A DNA stretch of 7,299 nt from an uncultured Spirochaetaceae bacterium (GCA_946410375.1 CAMKAB010000039.1:1-7299); one strand, 5' to 3'; counted from the stretch's first letter, positions 1 through 6,326 are shown. The notes: generated by a model from the sequence alone, not told the origin. Numbers and translations: made by a program.

Positions 1-22
1 AGGATATAAAGAACATGTTTGT

Positions 23-28
23 GAGGAG
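23..28 (+). promoter_or_regulatory. Shine-Dalgarno site choosing the TerS start
   Basis: GAGGAG lies four bases before the ATG at 33. The in-frame ATG at 15 has only a weak AGGA at the very edge of the window. The spacing is a little short but the match is strong, so 33 is the preferred start. Confidence 0.55.
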
Positions 29-32
29 AAAA

Positions 33-773
33 ATGGAAAAAAAGAAATCGATTCGTAAAAAGGATAAAAGCAAAGAACTCTCTTCCGATTCTCCGTACAT
101 GTTGCCCGATGGTTCGCTTTTGGATCTTAGCACAATAGACTTCGGGGAAGATCGATACACGGAAAAAGAAAAACTCTTCATATTTTGGTATACTTTCCCG
201 GAGGGCGGGACATTTCATAATGCAACAGGATCTGTGAGAAAAGCCGGATATAATACATATCAAAGAGGGTGGGATATCCGAACTAAGCCTAAGATTCAAA
301 AGGGAATACAACAAGTCGAAAACAAGTTCTTAAAGGTAAGACTTGAAGAAGCTTTTACTAAAATTGTTGAAAAACGAATAAACAGAATTGATTTTGACGT
401 GGCGGATTTTTACAAAGTGGAGAAAATAAAGAAAGGGAAAAAAACCATAAAATACACCACAATCAAACCTTTGGATGAACTCACTCCAGAGCAGAGAGCA
501 TGTATAGACGGCTTGGACTTTACAGGTCCCCGCGGAATAGAGAATTACAAACTTCCAGATCGCAGAACGGAAGAAAATTCTTTAATGCAGTTATATGAAA
601 AACTTACTGATAATAAGAGCGGAAACGGGGGAACATTCGAGATTGAAGCAACAGCGGATGTTATTAAAAACAATTTGCAATTAAAAACCAGTTTAATTGT
701 TAAAAATTCTGAAATCGCAGCTTCATCGGAGTTAAAAGATAATTCGGAGTATGAGATTGTAGAGGAAGATTAA
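33..773 (+). CDS. phage terminase small subunit (TerS)
   Basis: Probable small terminase subunit, which recognises phage DNA and recruits the large subunit for packaging. The protein has 246 residues from the ATG at 33 and starts with a Lys/Arg-rich tail. A helix-turn-helix-like block follows: YTEKEKLFIFWY near residue 42, then NATGSVRKAGYN near 63 and RTKPKIQKGI near 83. This is the usual TerS pattern of 'read, add, Ala-Gly-Tyr, Lys-Pro-x-hydrophobic'. Further on are a VADFY stretch (about 124), LTPEQRACIDGL (about 150) and an LMQLYEKL helix (about 184), matching the oligomerisation part of the Terminase_2 type. The C-terminus is acidic and probably contacts the large subunit. An in-frame ATG at 15 would add six residues, but GAGGAG at 23-28 favours 33. 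The large terminase gene follows 26 bases later, which supports the call. Recognition is by motif and context only. Confidence 0.82.
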   Translation: MEKKKSIRKKDKSKELSSDSPYMLPDGSLLDLSTIDFGEDRYTEKEKLFIFWYTFPEGGTFHNATGSVRKAGYNTYQRGWDIRTKPKIQKGIQQVENKFLKVRLEEAFTKIVEKRINRIDFDVADFYKVEKIKKGKKTIKYTTIKPLDELTPEQRACIDGLDFTGPRGIENYKLPDRRTEENSLMQLYEKLTDNKSGNGGTFEIEATADVIKNNLQLKTSLIVKNSEIAASSELKDNSEYEIVEED

Positions 774-799
774 GACGAGAGAAATGGAAGGATTGTATT

Positions 800-2443
800 A
801 TGAACATATGGACACCCGAAGAACGCTTGAATTACATATATGCGTTTATGAAGTATCAAAATGAAGATTTGTATCTGGATTTTTGGCAAGACGCTTTTAT
901 TCGCAGTAAAAGCAAGTTCACCGTGCTTCTAAAAAGCAGACAAACAGGGTTTAGTTTTGTGGTGGCGTTAAAAGGGCTTGTAAAGGCGTTAGACCCTGCC
1001 CGGACAAATTACACTAAGCAATTTGTTTCTTATAATTTAGAGGACGCAAAAGAAAAAATCCGTTATGCTTTGCAGTTTTACGATTCAATTCCTTCAAAGT
1101 ATAAAAAACCTTTAGTACACGCAAATTCAACAATGCTGGAATTTCAGGATGTAAATAGCAACACAACAAGCAGACTTATATCTTTTCCTTGCAGAGAGCC
1201 CCGAGGAAAAAACGGGGATGTTTGTTTGGATGAATTTGCAATATATCTTCCACGAATGAGCCATGCTATTTATCAAGCCGCATTGTGGTGTACTTTGCGG
1301 AGGGGCTGTATAGAAATCGGAAGCACTCCGTTGGGAACAAAGGGGAGGTTTTACGATATTTGCATCGATAAAAAAACCTACCCTAATTATGAACGGTATT
1401 TTGTGCCTTGGTGGTACTCGAAAGTTATGTGCAAGGATATAGAACGGGCGATATCCGATGCGAAAAATTTAGACACTTTTGAGCGTGTGGAAAAGTACGG
1501 AACAAATAAGCTGAAAGAACTTTTTAACAACTCGATTTTAGAGGATTTCAAGCAAGAATGCGAATGTACGTTTATAGATAGCGCTTCAAGTTATATATCA
1601 CTGGAGTTGATATACGCGAATACGCCGGGGTGCAGAGAAGCGGATTTGTCAGATGCAATGAGATTGTCCGATGAGGAATATTTAAGAGCGGATTTTTCCC
1701 AATTGGATAAAGAGGTACACTCTTTTAAGGAGGCGGACGAAGCAATATTGAAATATAACCCCTCCATACATGGAGCGCCTTTATTTATGGGGTATGATGT
1801 GGGAAGAGTTCACGACGCTTCAGCTATATATATACTGGGAGTTAAGGACGGCAAAAAGAGGGCGTTTTTCAGGGCGGAGTTGTTTAATTTGAGTTTCCCG
1901 GAGCAACAGGAAATAACTAATAAGCTTTTGAAAGGTTTACCGATATTCAGGGCGTGTATAGACTGTACCGGTATGGGTGCGCCTTTGTACGATTATTTAA
2001 AAAAGGATTTCGGAGACAGGGTGGAGGGTGTAACGTTTACGCTTCAAAGCAAAGAAGCTTTAGCTATGGGAGTTAAGTTCGGCTTAGAGAGGTTGGAGTT
2101 TGAACTTGAAAATGATAAAGCTTTTCATTCTCAAATACATTCAATAAAGCGTATCCCGTCTGCCGGCGGGAATTTCAGATATGATGCAGAGCGGAATGAG
2201 ACGGGACACGCCGACAGTTTTTGGGCGTTTGCGCTTGCAAATAACGCCGCTGTTCTCAGAAATAAGGGAGGGGGATTTTATAGCGAATACTCTAGGCATA
2301 AAAGCGGTTTAGATGTAAACTCATATAATATAACTCAAAACAAAACATCTGCTTTTGACAAGGGACACTCTGTGGAAGCGGTATTAAGGAAGTTCCATAA
2401 TGCCTACAACAGAGGAAGTCAAAAGATTACAGAAAAAATTTAA
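800..2443 (+). CDS. phage terminase large subunit (TerL), packaging ATPase and nuclease
   Basis: Large terminase of 547 residues, the motor that translocates DNA into the prohead and cuts it. The N-terminal ATPase has a Walker A-like LLKSRQTGFS (43-52), a Walker B DVCLDEF (D144, E145) and the coupling motif GSTP (174-177). The C-terminal RNase H-like nuclease shows its three acidic positions in order: D333 in GYDVGRVHDAS, D388 in ACIDCTGMGAP and D472 in GHADSFWAFALA. The P-loop is unusual: the classical Lys before Ser/Thr is Phe, with a Lys two residues ahead of the Arg instead, much as in Mu gp28-like and some other TerL families. The start has GGAAGGA at 786-792, seven bases upstream. The last 15 codons overlap the portal gene. 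All active-site positions are present, so it should be functional. Confidence 0.95.
   Translation: MNIWTPEERLNYIYAFMKYQNEDLYLDFWQDAFIRSKSKFTVLLKSRQTGFSFVVALKGLVKALDPARTNYTKQFVSYNLEDAKEKIRYALQFYDSIPSKYKKPLVHANSTMLEFQDVNSNTTSRLISFPCREPRGKNGDVCLDEFAIYLPRMSHAIYQAALWCTLRRGCIEIGSTPLGTKGRFYDICIDKKTYPNYERYFVPWWYSKVMCKDIERAISDAKNLDTFERVEKYGTNKLKELFNNSILEDFKQECECTFIDSASSYISLELIYANTPGCREADLSDAMRLSDEEYLRADFSQLDKEVHSFKEADEAILKYNPSIHGAPLFMGYDVGRVHDASAIYILGVKDGKKRAFFRAELFNLSFPEQQEITNKLLKGLPIFRACIDCTGMGAPLYDYLKKDFGDRVEGVTFTLQSKEALAMGVKFGLERLEFELENDKAFHSQIHSIKRIPSAGGNFRYDAERNETGHADSFWAFALANNAAVLRNKGGGFYSEYSRHKSGLDVNSYNITQNKTSAFDKGHSVEAVLRKFHNAYNRGSQKITEKI
2386..2392 (+). promoter_or_regulatory. Shine-Dalgarno site for portal, inside terL
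   Basis: AAGGAAG sits seven bases before the ATG at 2400, within the last codons of the large terminase gene. It supports the 44-base overlap as real, with portal translation probably coupled to that of the terminase. Confidence 0.6.
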
Positions 2444-4037
2444 TTTCAATCAAAACGAGGTATTGTCTTATCATCAGAATTCGGCCTATTTTCATGCTTC
2501 TGAAAATGGTTTTCAGAGTTCTTTTTTTAATCCGTACACAAGCGTATTCAATTCATACGGCAATCTGAAAACAGCGGATAGCAGATTTAGCAGGAACGTT
2601 CCGCCTTTAACGCTTAGACGCGTAAGTCAGAAAGCCTGGATAATAAATCTTTGTATTTCTCATGTTCAAAAGAAAATAAGACCTTTTCTAAAGCCCTCCA
2701 CGAATAGGAATTTAAGAGGTTTTGTAATTAAGAAAAAAGGCGAGGATGTTATTTCAGCAGCAGGACGAGCATTTAAGGAGCGGAAAAGAATTGAGGACTT
2801 TTTATTAAATACGGGGTTTGAATCAGATTCGGACAGAGACGGATTCGGTAAATATTGCATAAAGATTATTAGAGATGCTTTGGAAATAGACCAAATAGCA
2901 ACAGAGATAGGGTACACGGAAAGCGGAGAGCCTTATGCGTTTTGGGCTGTGGACGCTGCGACAATTGAGAAAGTTCTTCCCGGACAATCTAATCCGTTTA
3001 ACATAAAGTTCGTGCAAGTAATAGATCATATACCGCAGGCGTACTACCCGGAAGACACGCTTGTATTTGATTATCAGAATCCCAGAACAGATATATATCA
3101 TTCTTTTTACGGATATTCGTATGTGGAGCAGGCAATAGACCTTATAACGAGTTCAATAAATGCGTTTACGTATAATTCCGGATTCTTTACTGAGAATAAA
3201 CTTCCGAAAGGGATGCTTCTTATAGACGGAGATGCAAGTCAGGAGACCGTGGAGCAAATGGAAGACTACATAAGCGATATTATGAGCGGGAGCGTGTCTA
3301 ATCAGTGGCGGATTCCGATTATCCCTGCGAGTACGGGAGGAAGCGGGGAAGCTAACAGCATTAGATTTGTAAACCTTGCGGGAACAAACAGGGAAATGGA
3401 GTTCCAGCAGTGGCTTGATTTCCTCGTGAGCGGCGTTGTGGCTTTATTCGGTTGTTCTATGGAAGAGTTAGGGTTGCATAGCTCGCATTCGCAAGCCTTG
3501 TTTGAGCGCAATACCGCTCCTCAGATAGAGGCGAGCAAGTCCCTTATATTGGGTGATATGCTTATGTTTTTGCAAGCGTATTTGAATAGGATTATTGAAA
3601 AGTTCTTTTCTGATTATGAACTTGAATTTGTGGGGTATGAGAGAGACGATCCGAAAGCGGTTTTAGAGTTTGATAAAGAGGAAGTCAGCACGTTTAAAAC
3701 TCTTAATGAGAAACGTAAGGAAAAAGGGTTAGAGCCTTTAAAAATGAAGTGGGCGGACGAGTGCCCCGCAAATCCTCAATTCGTGCAGATGTATCAGGCG
3801 GAGAGCGGAGCTGGAGTAGAAGATGCGGGGGATTTCGGAGAATCGGAGGAGGAAGGCGCCCCGGATGATGAGGAAACGCAAGAAAACGAAGGCGAGGAAA
3901 AACTGAAAGCCGATGAGGAAGCTTGGGAGAATTTAGAGGACGGCGAAGAGGGCGTGGAGAACGGAGAGGAAGACGGCGGAGGAGAAGAAGCCTCGGAGGA
4001 TGAGGAGACGCGAAAATCGCTTGTTTTTTATTTCTGA
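2400..4037 (+). CDS. phage portal protein with long acidic tail
   Basis: Portal protein of 545 residues; twelve copies of such proteins form the ring through which DNA enters and leaves the head. The core shows typical portal features: residues FYGYSYVEQAIDLITSSINA (236-255) followed by GFFTENKLPKGMLL (261-274), the stem and wing region of HK97/SPP1-type portals. Then comes the conserved stretch around LFGCSMEELGL (349-359) and the helix-rich crown. Position between TerL and a MuF-type protein supports the call. Residues from about 464 to 538 are an extended Glu/Asp/Gly-rich tail encoded by GAG/GAA-rich low-complexity DNA. The tail ends abruptly in TRKSLVFYF, out of character with what precedes it. 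The same frame stays open again from 4092 to 4244, so the natural C-terminus may once have been longer. Confidence 0.88.
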   Translation: MPTTEEVKRLQKKFNFNQNEVLSYHQNSAYFHASENGFQSSFFNPYTSVFNSYGNLKTADSRFSRNVPPLTLRRVSQKAWIINLCISHVQKKIRPFLKPSTNRNLRGFVIKKKGEDVISAAGRAFKERKRIEDFLLNTGFESDSDRDGFGKYCIKIIRDALEIDQIATEIGYTESGEPYAFWAVDAATIEKVLPGQSNPFNIKFVQVIDHIPQAYYPEDTLVFDYQNPRTDIYHSFYGYSYVEQAIDLITSSINAFTYNSGFFTENKLPKGMLLIDGDASQETVEQMEDYISDIMSGSVSNQWRIPIIPASTGGSGEANSIRFVNLAGTNREMEFQQWLDFLVSGVVALFGCSMEELGLHSSHSQALFERNTAPQIEASKSLILGDMLMFLQAYLNRIIEKFFSDYELEFVGYERDDPKAVLEFDKEEVSTFKTLNEKRKEKGLEPLKMKWADECPANPQFVQMYQAESGAGVEDAGDFGESEEEGAPDDEETQENEGEEKLKADEEAWENLEDGEEGVENGEEDGGGEEASEDEETRKSLVFYF

Positions 4038-4092
4038 CGTGGTGCGGGATTGAATTAGAGGTTACATTATTTCCGTTGCAGGAACAGCTGAC

Positions 4093-4124
4093 AAAAAAAT
4101 CCTTACTTAAAAAAAAGCAAGGAT
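4093..4124 (-). terminator. intrinsic terminator of RNA copy A
   Basis: Read on the - strand, ATCCTTGCTT pairs with AAGTAAGGAT (4124-4115 with 4108-4099), nine pairs with one A-C mismatch around a six-base loop. It is followed at once by a run of seven T (4099-4093). On the + strand the A run precedes the stem, so it would not act as a + strand terminator. Confidence 0.6.
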
Positions 4125-4178
4125 TCTGACGACTTCTCGGCGCGTCTGGTAGTGGATACTGAAACCGTTCCTACCGCC
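4093..4178 (-). ncRNA. candidate structured small RNA, copy A
   Basis: Predicted RNA of about 86 nt read leftward from 4178. Its 5' GGCG (4178-4175) can pair with CGCC in the loop at 4142-4139, forming a pseudoknot around a hairpin (4174-4171 with 4152-4149, plus an inner two pairs). The loop CGCCGAGAAGT (4142-4132) is closed by a four-pair stem, 4146-4143 with 4131-4128. A final hairpin and a run of U end the RNA. The same architecture appears in copy B with compensatory stem changes, which is the main evidence for a functional RNA. It is antisense to the leader of the MuF gene, about 42 bases ahead of that gene's ribosome site. I do not recognise the family, and its role is unknown. Confidence 0.65.
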
Positions 4179-4184
4179 GATTTA

Positions 4185-4213
4185 AAGGTAAAAGAAAACC
4201 GTGGATTTGTCAA
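4185..4213 (-). promoter_or_regulatory. minus-strand promoter of RNA copy A
   Basis: A perfect TTGACA -35 box (4213-4208, reading leftward), a 17-base spacer, and TACCTT as a weak -10 (4190-4185) that keeps the key TA...T positions. Six bases later is the predicted start G at 4178. Spacing is identical to that of copy B although the spacer sequence differs. Confidence 0.5.
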
Positions 4214-4220
4214 CAGAAAA

Positions 4221-4226
4221 GAGGTG
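4221..4226 (+). promoter_or_regulatory. Shine-Dalgarno site of the MuF-type gene
   Basis: GAGGTG lies seven bases before the ATG at 4234 and fixes that start. It sits just past the -35 box of RNA copy A, so the leader of this gene and the promoter of the antisense RNA share DNA. Confidence 0.6.
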
Positions 4227-4233
4227 AAAAAGA

Positions 4234-6324
4234 ATGATATTTGAAAATTGGGATATGTTGATTAAATCTCATCGGTATAGCAGAAAAGAATTCAAAAATG
4301 GCGTATGGCGATATTATTACGATAAGAACAGGAATTTTAGCAGAATGACAAGATGCAAAAGCGAGCCGTTGAAAATTGACTCTTCTATGAGTTCTGCGGC
4401 GATTGTTTCGGCGGCTAGAAATTATATTGAAAATGTATGGCTTCCAGATTGGAGAAAAAAGGAAGATTTAGCAATTTGCAAAGAATTGAAAGGAAAAAAA
4501 ATATCTTTTGAAAGCATAAGCTATCAGCATTTAAGCGTTTCAGGAGGACATAGCATAAATGGTAAGCGAAGAAGGGATTTTAAAAATATACTTGATCATG
4601 TCCGATATTTGCCTCTTGCGAAAGAGCTTCTTGAAGAAAACGGGGTGCATACGCAATCGCGTTATGAAAAGTTTAAAAAAGTGCAAAAAGACGGCTCTAT
4701 AGGGCTTATATATCAGACTGTGTCGGGCTTAGCTCCAAAAGGCGACAAAAACAAGTATGTGCAAGTTGCCGTATCTCAAAAGAAGTATGCGGACGGAAAA
4801 TTAAGCAATACTGTTTATATTTCCGTTGTAGGAACAGCGGATATAAAAAAAACCTTGTCAGTGAGACAAGGATTAAGGAGGACTTCTCGGCGCCTCCGAC
4901 AGGGCTGTGAAAGCTATCCTGCCGCCAAATTGAATATAACTTTTCCGAATGACTGTGTCAATATTTCAATATCAGACATAACGGAAGGAAATAGAAAATC
5001 AAAATATGAGCAGCTTGAAAAGTGTCTTAATGGCGGTGTTCCTAAATATATCCCGGCTGATGATACGCCGCGTTTAGGTAGTGTAAACATAAAAATCAAA
5101 GAATATTCTAATGAAAAAGTAGAAAAAGCCTTGCGGACAATGGCGTTTTGCTTTGATATTCCGTTGAAGGGTGGCAACGGTGAGTCGTTCTTTTATAAAG
5201 CACAGGAGGATTTAACGGATAAGTGGTGTGTTTTCTTTTCCGAATTCACTCACAGCGTTTACGAGTTTATTACGGATTATTTCAATCTGCCTAAAAAAAC
5301 TGTAATGAGAAAAGCAATGTATTTAAAGTACAAGGGCAAGATTCTTTACTATCCTGAAACGGGTGAGCCGATACCTGGAAAAGATTGGAAAAAGTTTGTT
5401 GAACTGTTAGAAAAATTTCTGAATAAACATCTTTCAAATTGCGAGGAAGGGATTGTTTTACAATCCAAAACGCTTGGACGTATTTTAAACAGAATGTTGA
5501 AGTATAACACTTTGGAAGCTGTTAAAAATGCAGAACTAAATAAGCTGGAATATCACGGAAAAACTTTTGATTGGATAAGTTCATCAGTAAGTAATATGAA
5601 AGATACTTTTGGTGAAGTGTTGACACGTACCGAGCAAGCACGTATTCAGACTTATATAAACTCTGCTGCGGTTAAGGTTCAGAATATTAGTGACAAGATG
5701 AAAGGTGAAATCAAACAGGTTTTAGTGGATGGTATAAAGAATAGGCAGGGTAAAAGCGTTATATCTCAAGCATTGTTTGACAAAATGGTTGGAGATAATA
5801 GGGACTTCCAAAGACTGGCGGATACGGAAATTCAGAACTCCGTAAACAACGCTTTTATTTCAGAAGAGGTATATAAAACTCCGGAGGGAGAAAAGGCTTA
5901 TTTCCAAAGAATTGAAGTAATTGATGATAACACTTGCGATTTTTGTAAGAAAATGAATGGAGAGATAGTCCTGTGGAGTGATTCTCCTCTTGAAAGTGAA
6001 AAGATAAAAGACTCTATAGCTAAATATGCGATTTGGGAAGGTAAAGAATGGAACGGTAAGGGGCATACTTTGTCAACTGGAGTTTTTCATCCTTATTGCA
6101 GAGGCGTGTGGACTAGGTATAACGAAAAATTGAACAAAGAAGACTATGCGATGATAGACGCGCTTGTTGCTGAAAATTCAGGGAAAGCGAAGAAGTGGAA
6201 CAAAGCGGTGGAGACGGCGAGAAAGGAGTTTGAGAAAAAAGGGTTTAAGAACCCCTCAGACGCAACGCCCGGCTTCACCAGTCGAATACATGAATTATTT
6301 AAGGAATTAAAAGAGGAGGTATAG
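4234..6324 (+). CDS. MuF/SPP1-gp7-type head protein with N-terminal BECR-like domain
   Basis: Protein of 696 residues. The C-terminal third is a phage head morphogenesis (MuF) domain: RLADTEIQNSVNNAF (527-541), then VIDDNTCDFCKKMNG (562-576) and FHPYCRGVW (618-626). This gives the CxxC plus HPxCR pattern (C568, C571, H619, C622) usual in this family. Such proteins lie next to the portal, as here. The N-terminus has a short basic motif, HRY...GVWRYYYD (13-30). Residues about 88-210 look like a BECR-fold nuclease: H99 and H106, a KRRR patch, YLPLAKELLE (125-134), then strands YVQVAVSQKKY and TVYISVV. That part is a fold-level guess. Residues about 195-231 are encoded by repeat copy B and are strikingly Arg-rich (RQGLRRTSRRLRQG), unlike their surroundings. 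The middle (232-450) is unrecognised. The length is well above that of a plain MuF protein. The class is sure; the nuclease call is moderate. Confidence 0.85.
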   Translation: MIFENWDMLIKSHRYSRKEFKNGVWRYYYDKNRNFSRMTRCKSEPLKIDSSMSSAAIVSAARNYIENVWLPDWRKKEDLAICKELKGKKISFESISYQHLSVSGGHSINGKRRRDFKNILDHVRYLPLAKELLEENGVHTQSRYEKFKKVQKDGSIGLIYQTVSGLAPKGDKNKYVQVAVSQKKYADGKLSNTVYISVVGTADIKKTLSVRQGLRRTSRRLRQGCESYPAAKLNITFPNDCVNISISDITEGNRKSKYEQLEKCLNGGVPKYIPADDTPRLGSVNIKIKEYSNEKVEKALRTMAFCFDIPLKGGNGESFFYKAQEDLTDKWCVFFSEFTHSVYEFITDYFNLPKKTVMRKAMYLKYKGKILYYPETGEPIPGKDWKKFVELLEKFLNKHLSNCEEGIVLQSKTLGRILNRMLKYNTLEAVKNAELNKLEYHGKTFDWISSSVSNMKDTFGEVLTRTEQARIQTYINSAAVKVQNISDKMKGEIKQVLVDGIKNRQGKSVISQALFDKMVGDNRDFQRLADTEIQNSVNNAFISEEVYKTPEGEKAYFQRIEVIDDNTCDFCKKMNGEIVLWSDSPLESEKIKDSIAKYAIWEGKEWNGKGHTLSTGVFHPYCRGVWTRYNEKLNKEDYAMIDALVAENSGKAKKWNKAVETARKEFEKKGFKNPSDATPGFTSRIHELFKELKEEV
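4845..4871 (-). terminator. intrinsic terminator of RNA copy B
   Basis: On the - strand CCTTGTC pairs perfectly with GACAAGG (4871-4865 with 4859-4853) around a five-base loop. One base then separates the stem from, or joins it to, a run of eight T (4852-4845). This is a textbook rho-independent terminator, odd to find inside a + strand coding sequence. Confidence 0.75.
4845..4926 (-). ncRNA. candidate structured small RNA, copy B
   Basis: Predicted RNA of about 82 nt read leftward from 4926. The 5' GGCG (4926-4923) pairs with CGCC in the loop (4892-4889). Between them is a hairpin, CAGG (4921-4918) with CCTG (4903-4900), and inside it 4914-4912 with 4906-4904 after a three-base bulge. The loop CGCCGAGAAGT (4892-4882) is closed by five pairs, GGAGG with CCTCC. 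A perfect terminator hairpin and eight U finish it. A near-consensus promoter sits at exactly the right distance. It is antisense to the MuF-type mRNA just downstream of the nuclease-like region. It could silence that message, act in trans, or bind a protein. Family not recognised. Confidence 0.7.
4933..4961 (-). promoter_or_regulatory. minus-strand promoter of RNA copy B
   Basis: A perfect TTGACA (4961-4956, reading leftward), a 17-base spacer and TATATT (4938-4933), five of six matching the -10 consensus. The predicted start is G4926, the first base of the folded RNA. The -35 box lies at the same offset (748) from copy A as the end of the repeat, while the spacer between is not conserved. 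Confidence 0.7.
6311..6320 (+). promoter_or_regulatory. Shine-Dalgarno site of the last gene
   Basis: AAGAGGAGGT, near perfect, lies inside the last codons of the MuF-type gene and six bases before the ATG at 6327. It settles the start of the last gene and suggests translation coupled to the preceding stop at 6322-6324. Confidence 0.75.
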
Positions 6325-6326
6325 GG

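Larger units (their letters stand above)
4068..4178. repeat. imperfect repeat, copy A
   Basis: About 111 bases that align with 4818-4926. Of the first 24 bases (4068-4091), 22 match. GACTTCTCGGCGC (4131-4143) is identical in the other copy, and TGAAA...TCCT.CCGCC near the end is shared. Between these blocks the copies differ, mostly at positions that keep hairpin pairing. With the flanking TGTCAA at 4208-4213 it fills most of the gap between portal and the MuF gene. Confidence 0.85.
4092..4244 (+). pseudogene. possible detached C-terminus of the portal gene
   Basis: After the portal stops (TGA at 4035, TAG at 4056, TGA at 4089) the same frame is open for 50 codons and ends in TGA at 4242-4244, overlapping the MuF start by 11 bases. 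Its last part, for example VPTADLKVKENRGFVNRKEV, reads like genuine protein, and the overlap with the next ATG is typical of a phage gene end. It has no convincing start codon or ribosome site. The simplest reading is a portal tail cut off by the DNA carrying RNA copy A. It could equally be a chance open stretch of this length. Confidence 0.35.
4818..4926. repeat. imperfect repeat, copy B, inside the MuF-type gene
   Basis: About 109 bases aligning with 4068-4178. The left block (4818-4841) and GACTTCTCGGCGC (4881-4893) are the strongest matches. The offset to copy A changes from 750 to 752, 749, 750 and 748 along its length. The right-hand part is therefore conserved without a shared reading frame, which points to a nucleic-acid element rather than a shared protein segment. 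Confidence 0.85.

Noticed and set aside
15..32. Upstream in-frame ATG at 15 as the TerS start
   Set aside because: Its only ribosome site is a weak AGGA at the window edge, whereas GAGGAG directly precedes the ATG at 33. It cannot be fully excluded.
3800..4010. GAG/GAA-rich tract as a tandem repeat
   Set aside because: It is low-complexity coding for the acidic portal tail, with no regular repeat unit.
4099..4124. Hairpin after portal as a + strand transcription terminator
   Set aside because: The homopolymer run is an A run before the stem, with no T run after it. The polarity fits a terminator on the minus strand only.
4068..4926. Repeat as a CRISPR repeat, tracrRNA, integron attC or IS605/IscB omega RNA
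   Set aside because: There are only two diverged copies far apart, with no spacers or anti-repeat, no attC core boxes that I can place, and no transposase, tnpB or iscB nearby. A mobile origin remains possible but nothing here identifies it.
2666..5177. Minus-strand open frames opposite portal and the MuF-type gene
   Set aside because: They are shadows of conserved + strand genes with no family resemblance. The minus-strand signal here is the RNA unit, not protein.
5620..5648. TTGACA on the + strand with a -10-like TATTCA
   Set aside because: It lies inside conserved MuF coding sequence, the -10 match is poor, and no gene starts shortly downstream. It is likely chance.
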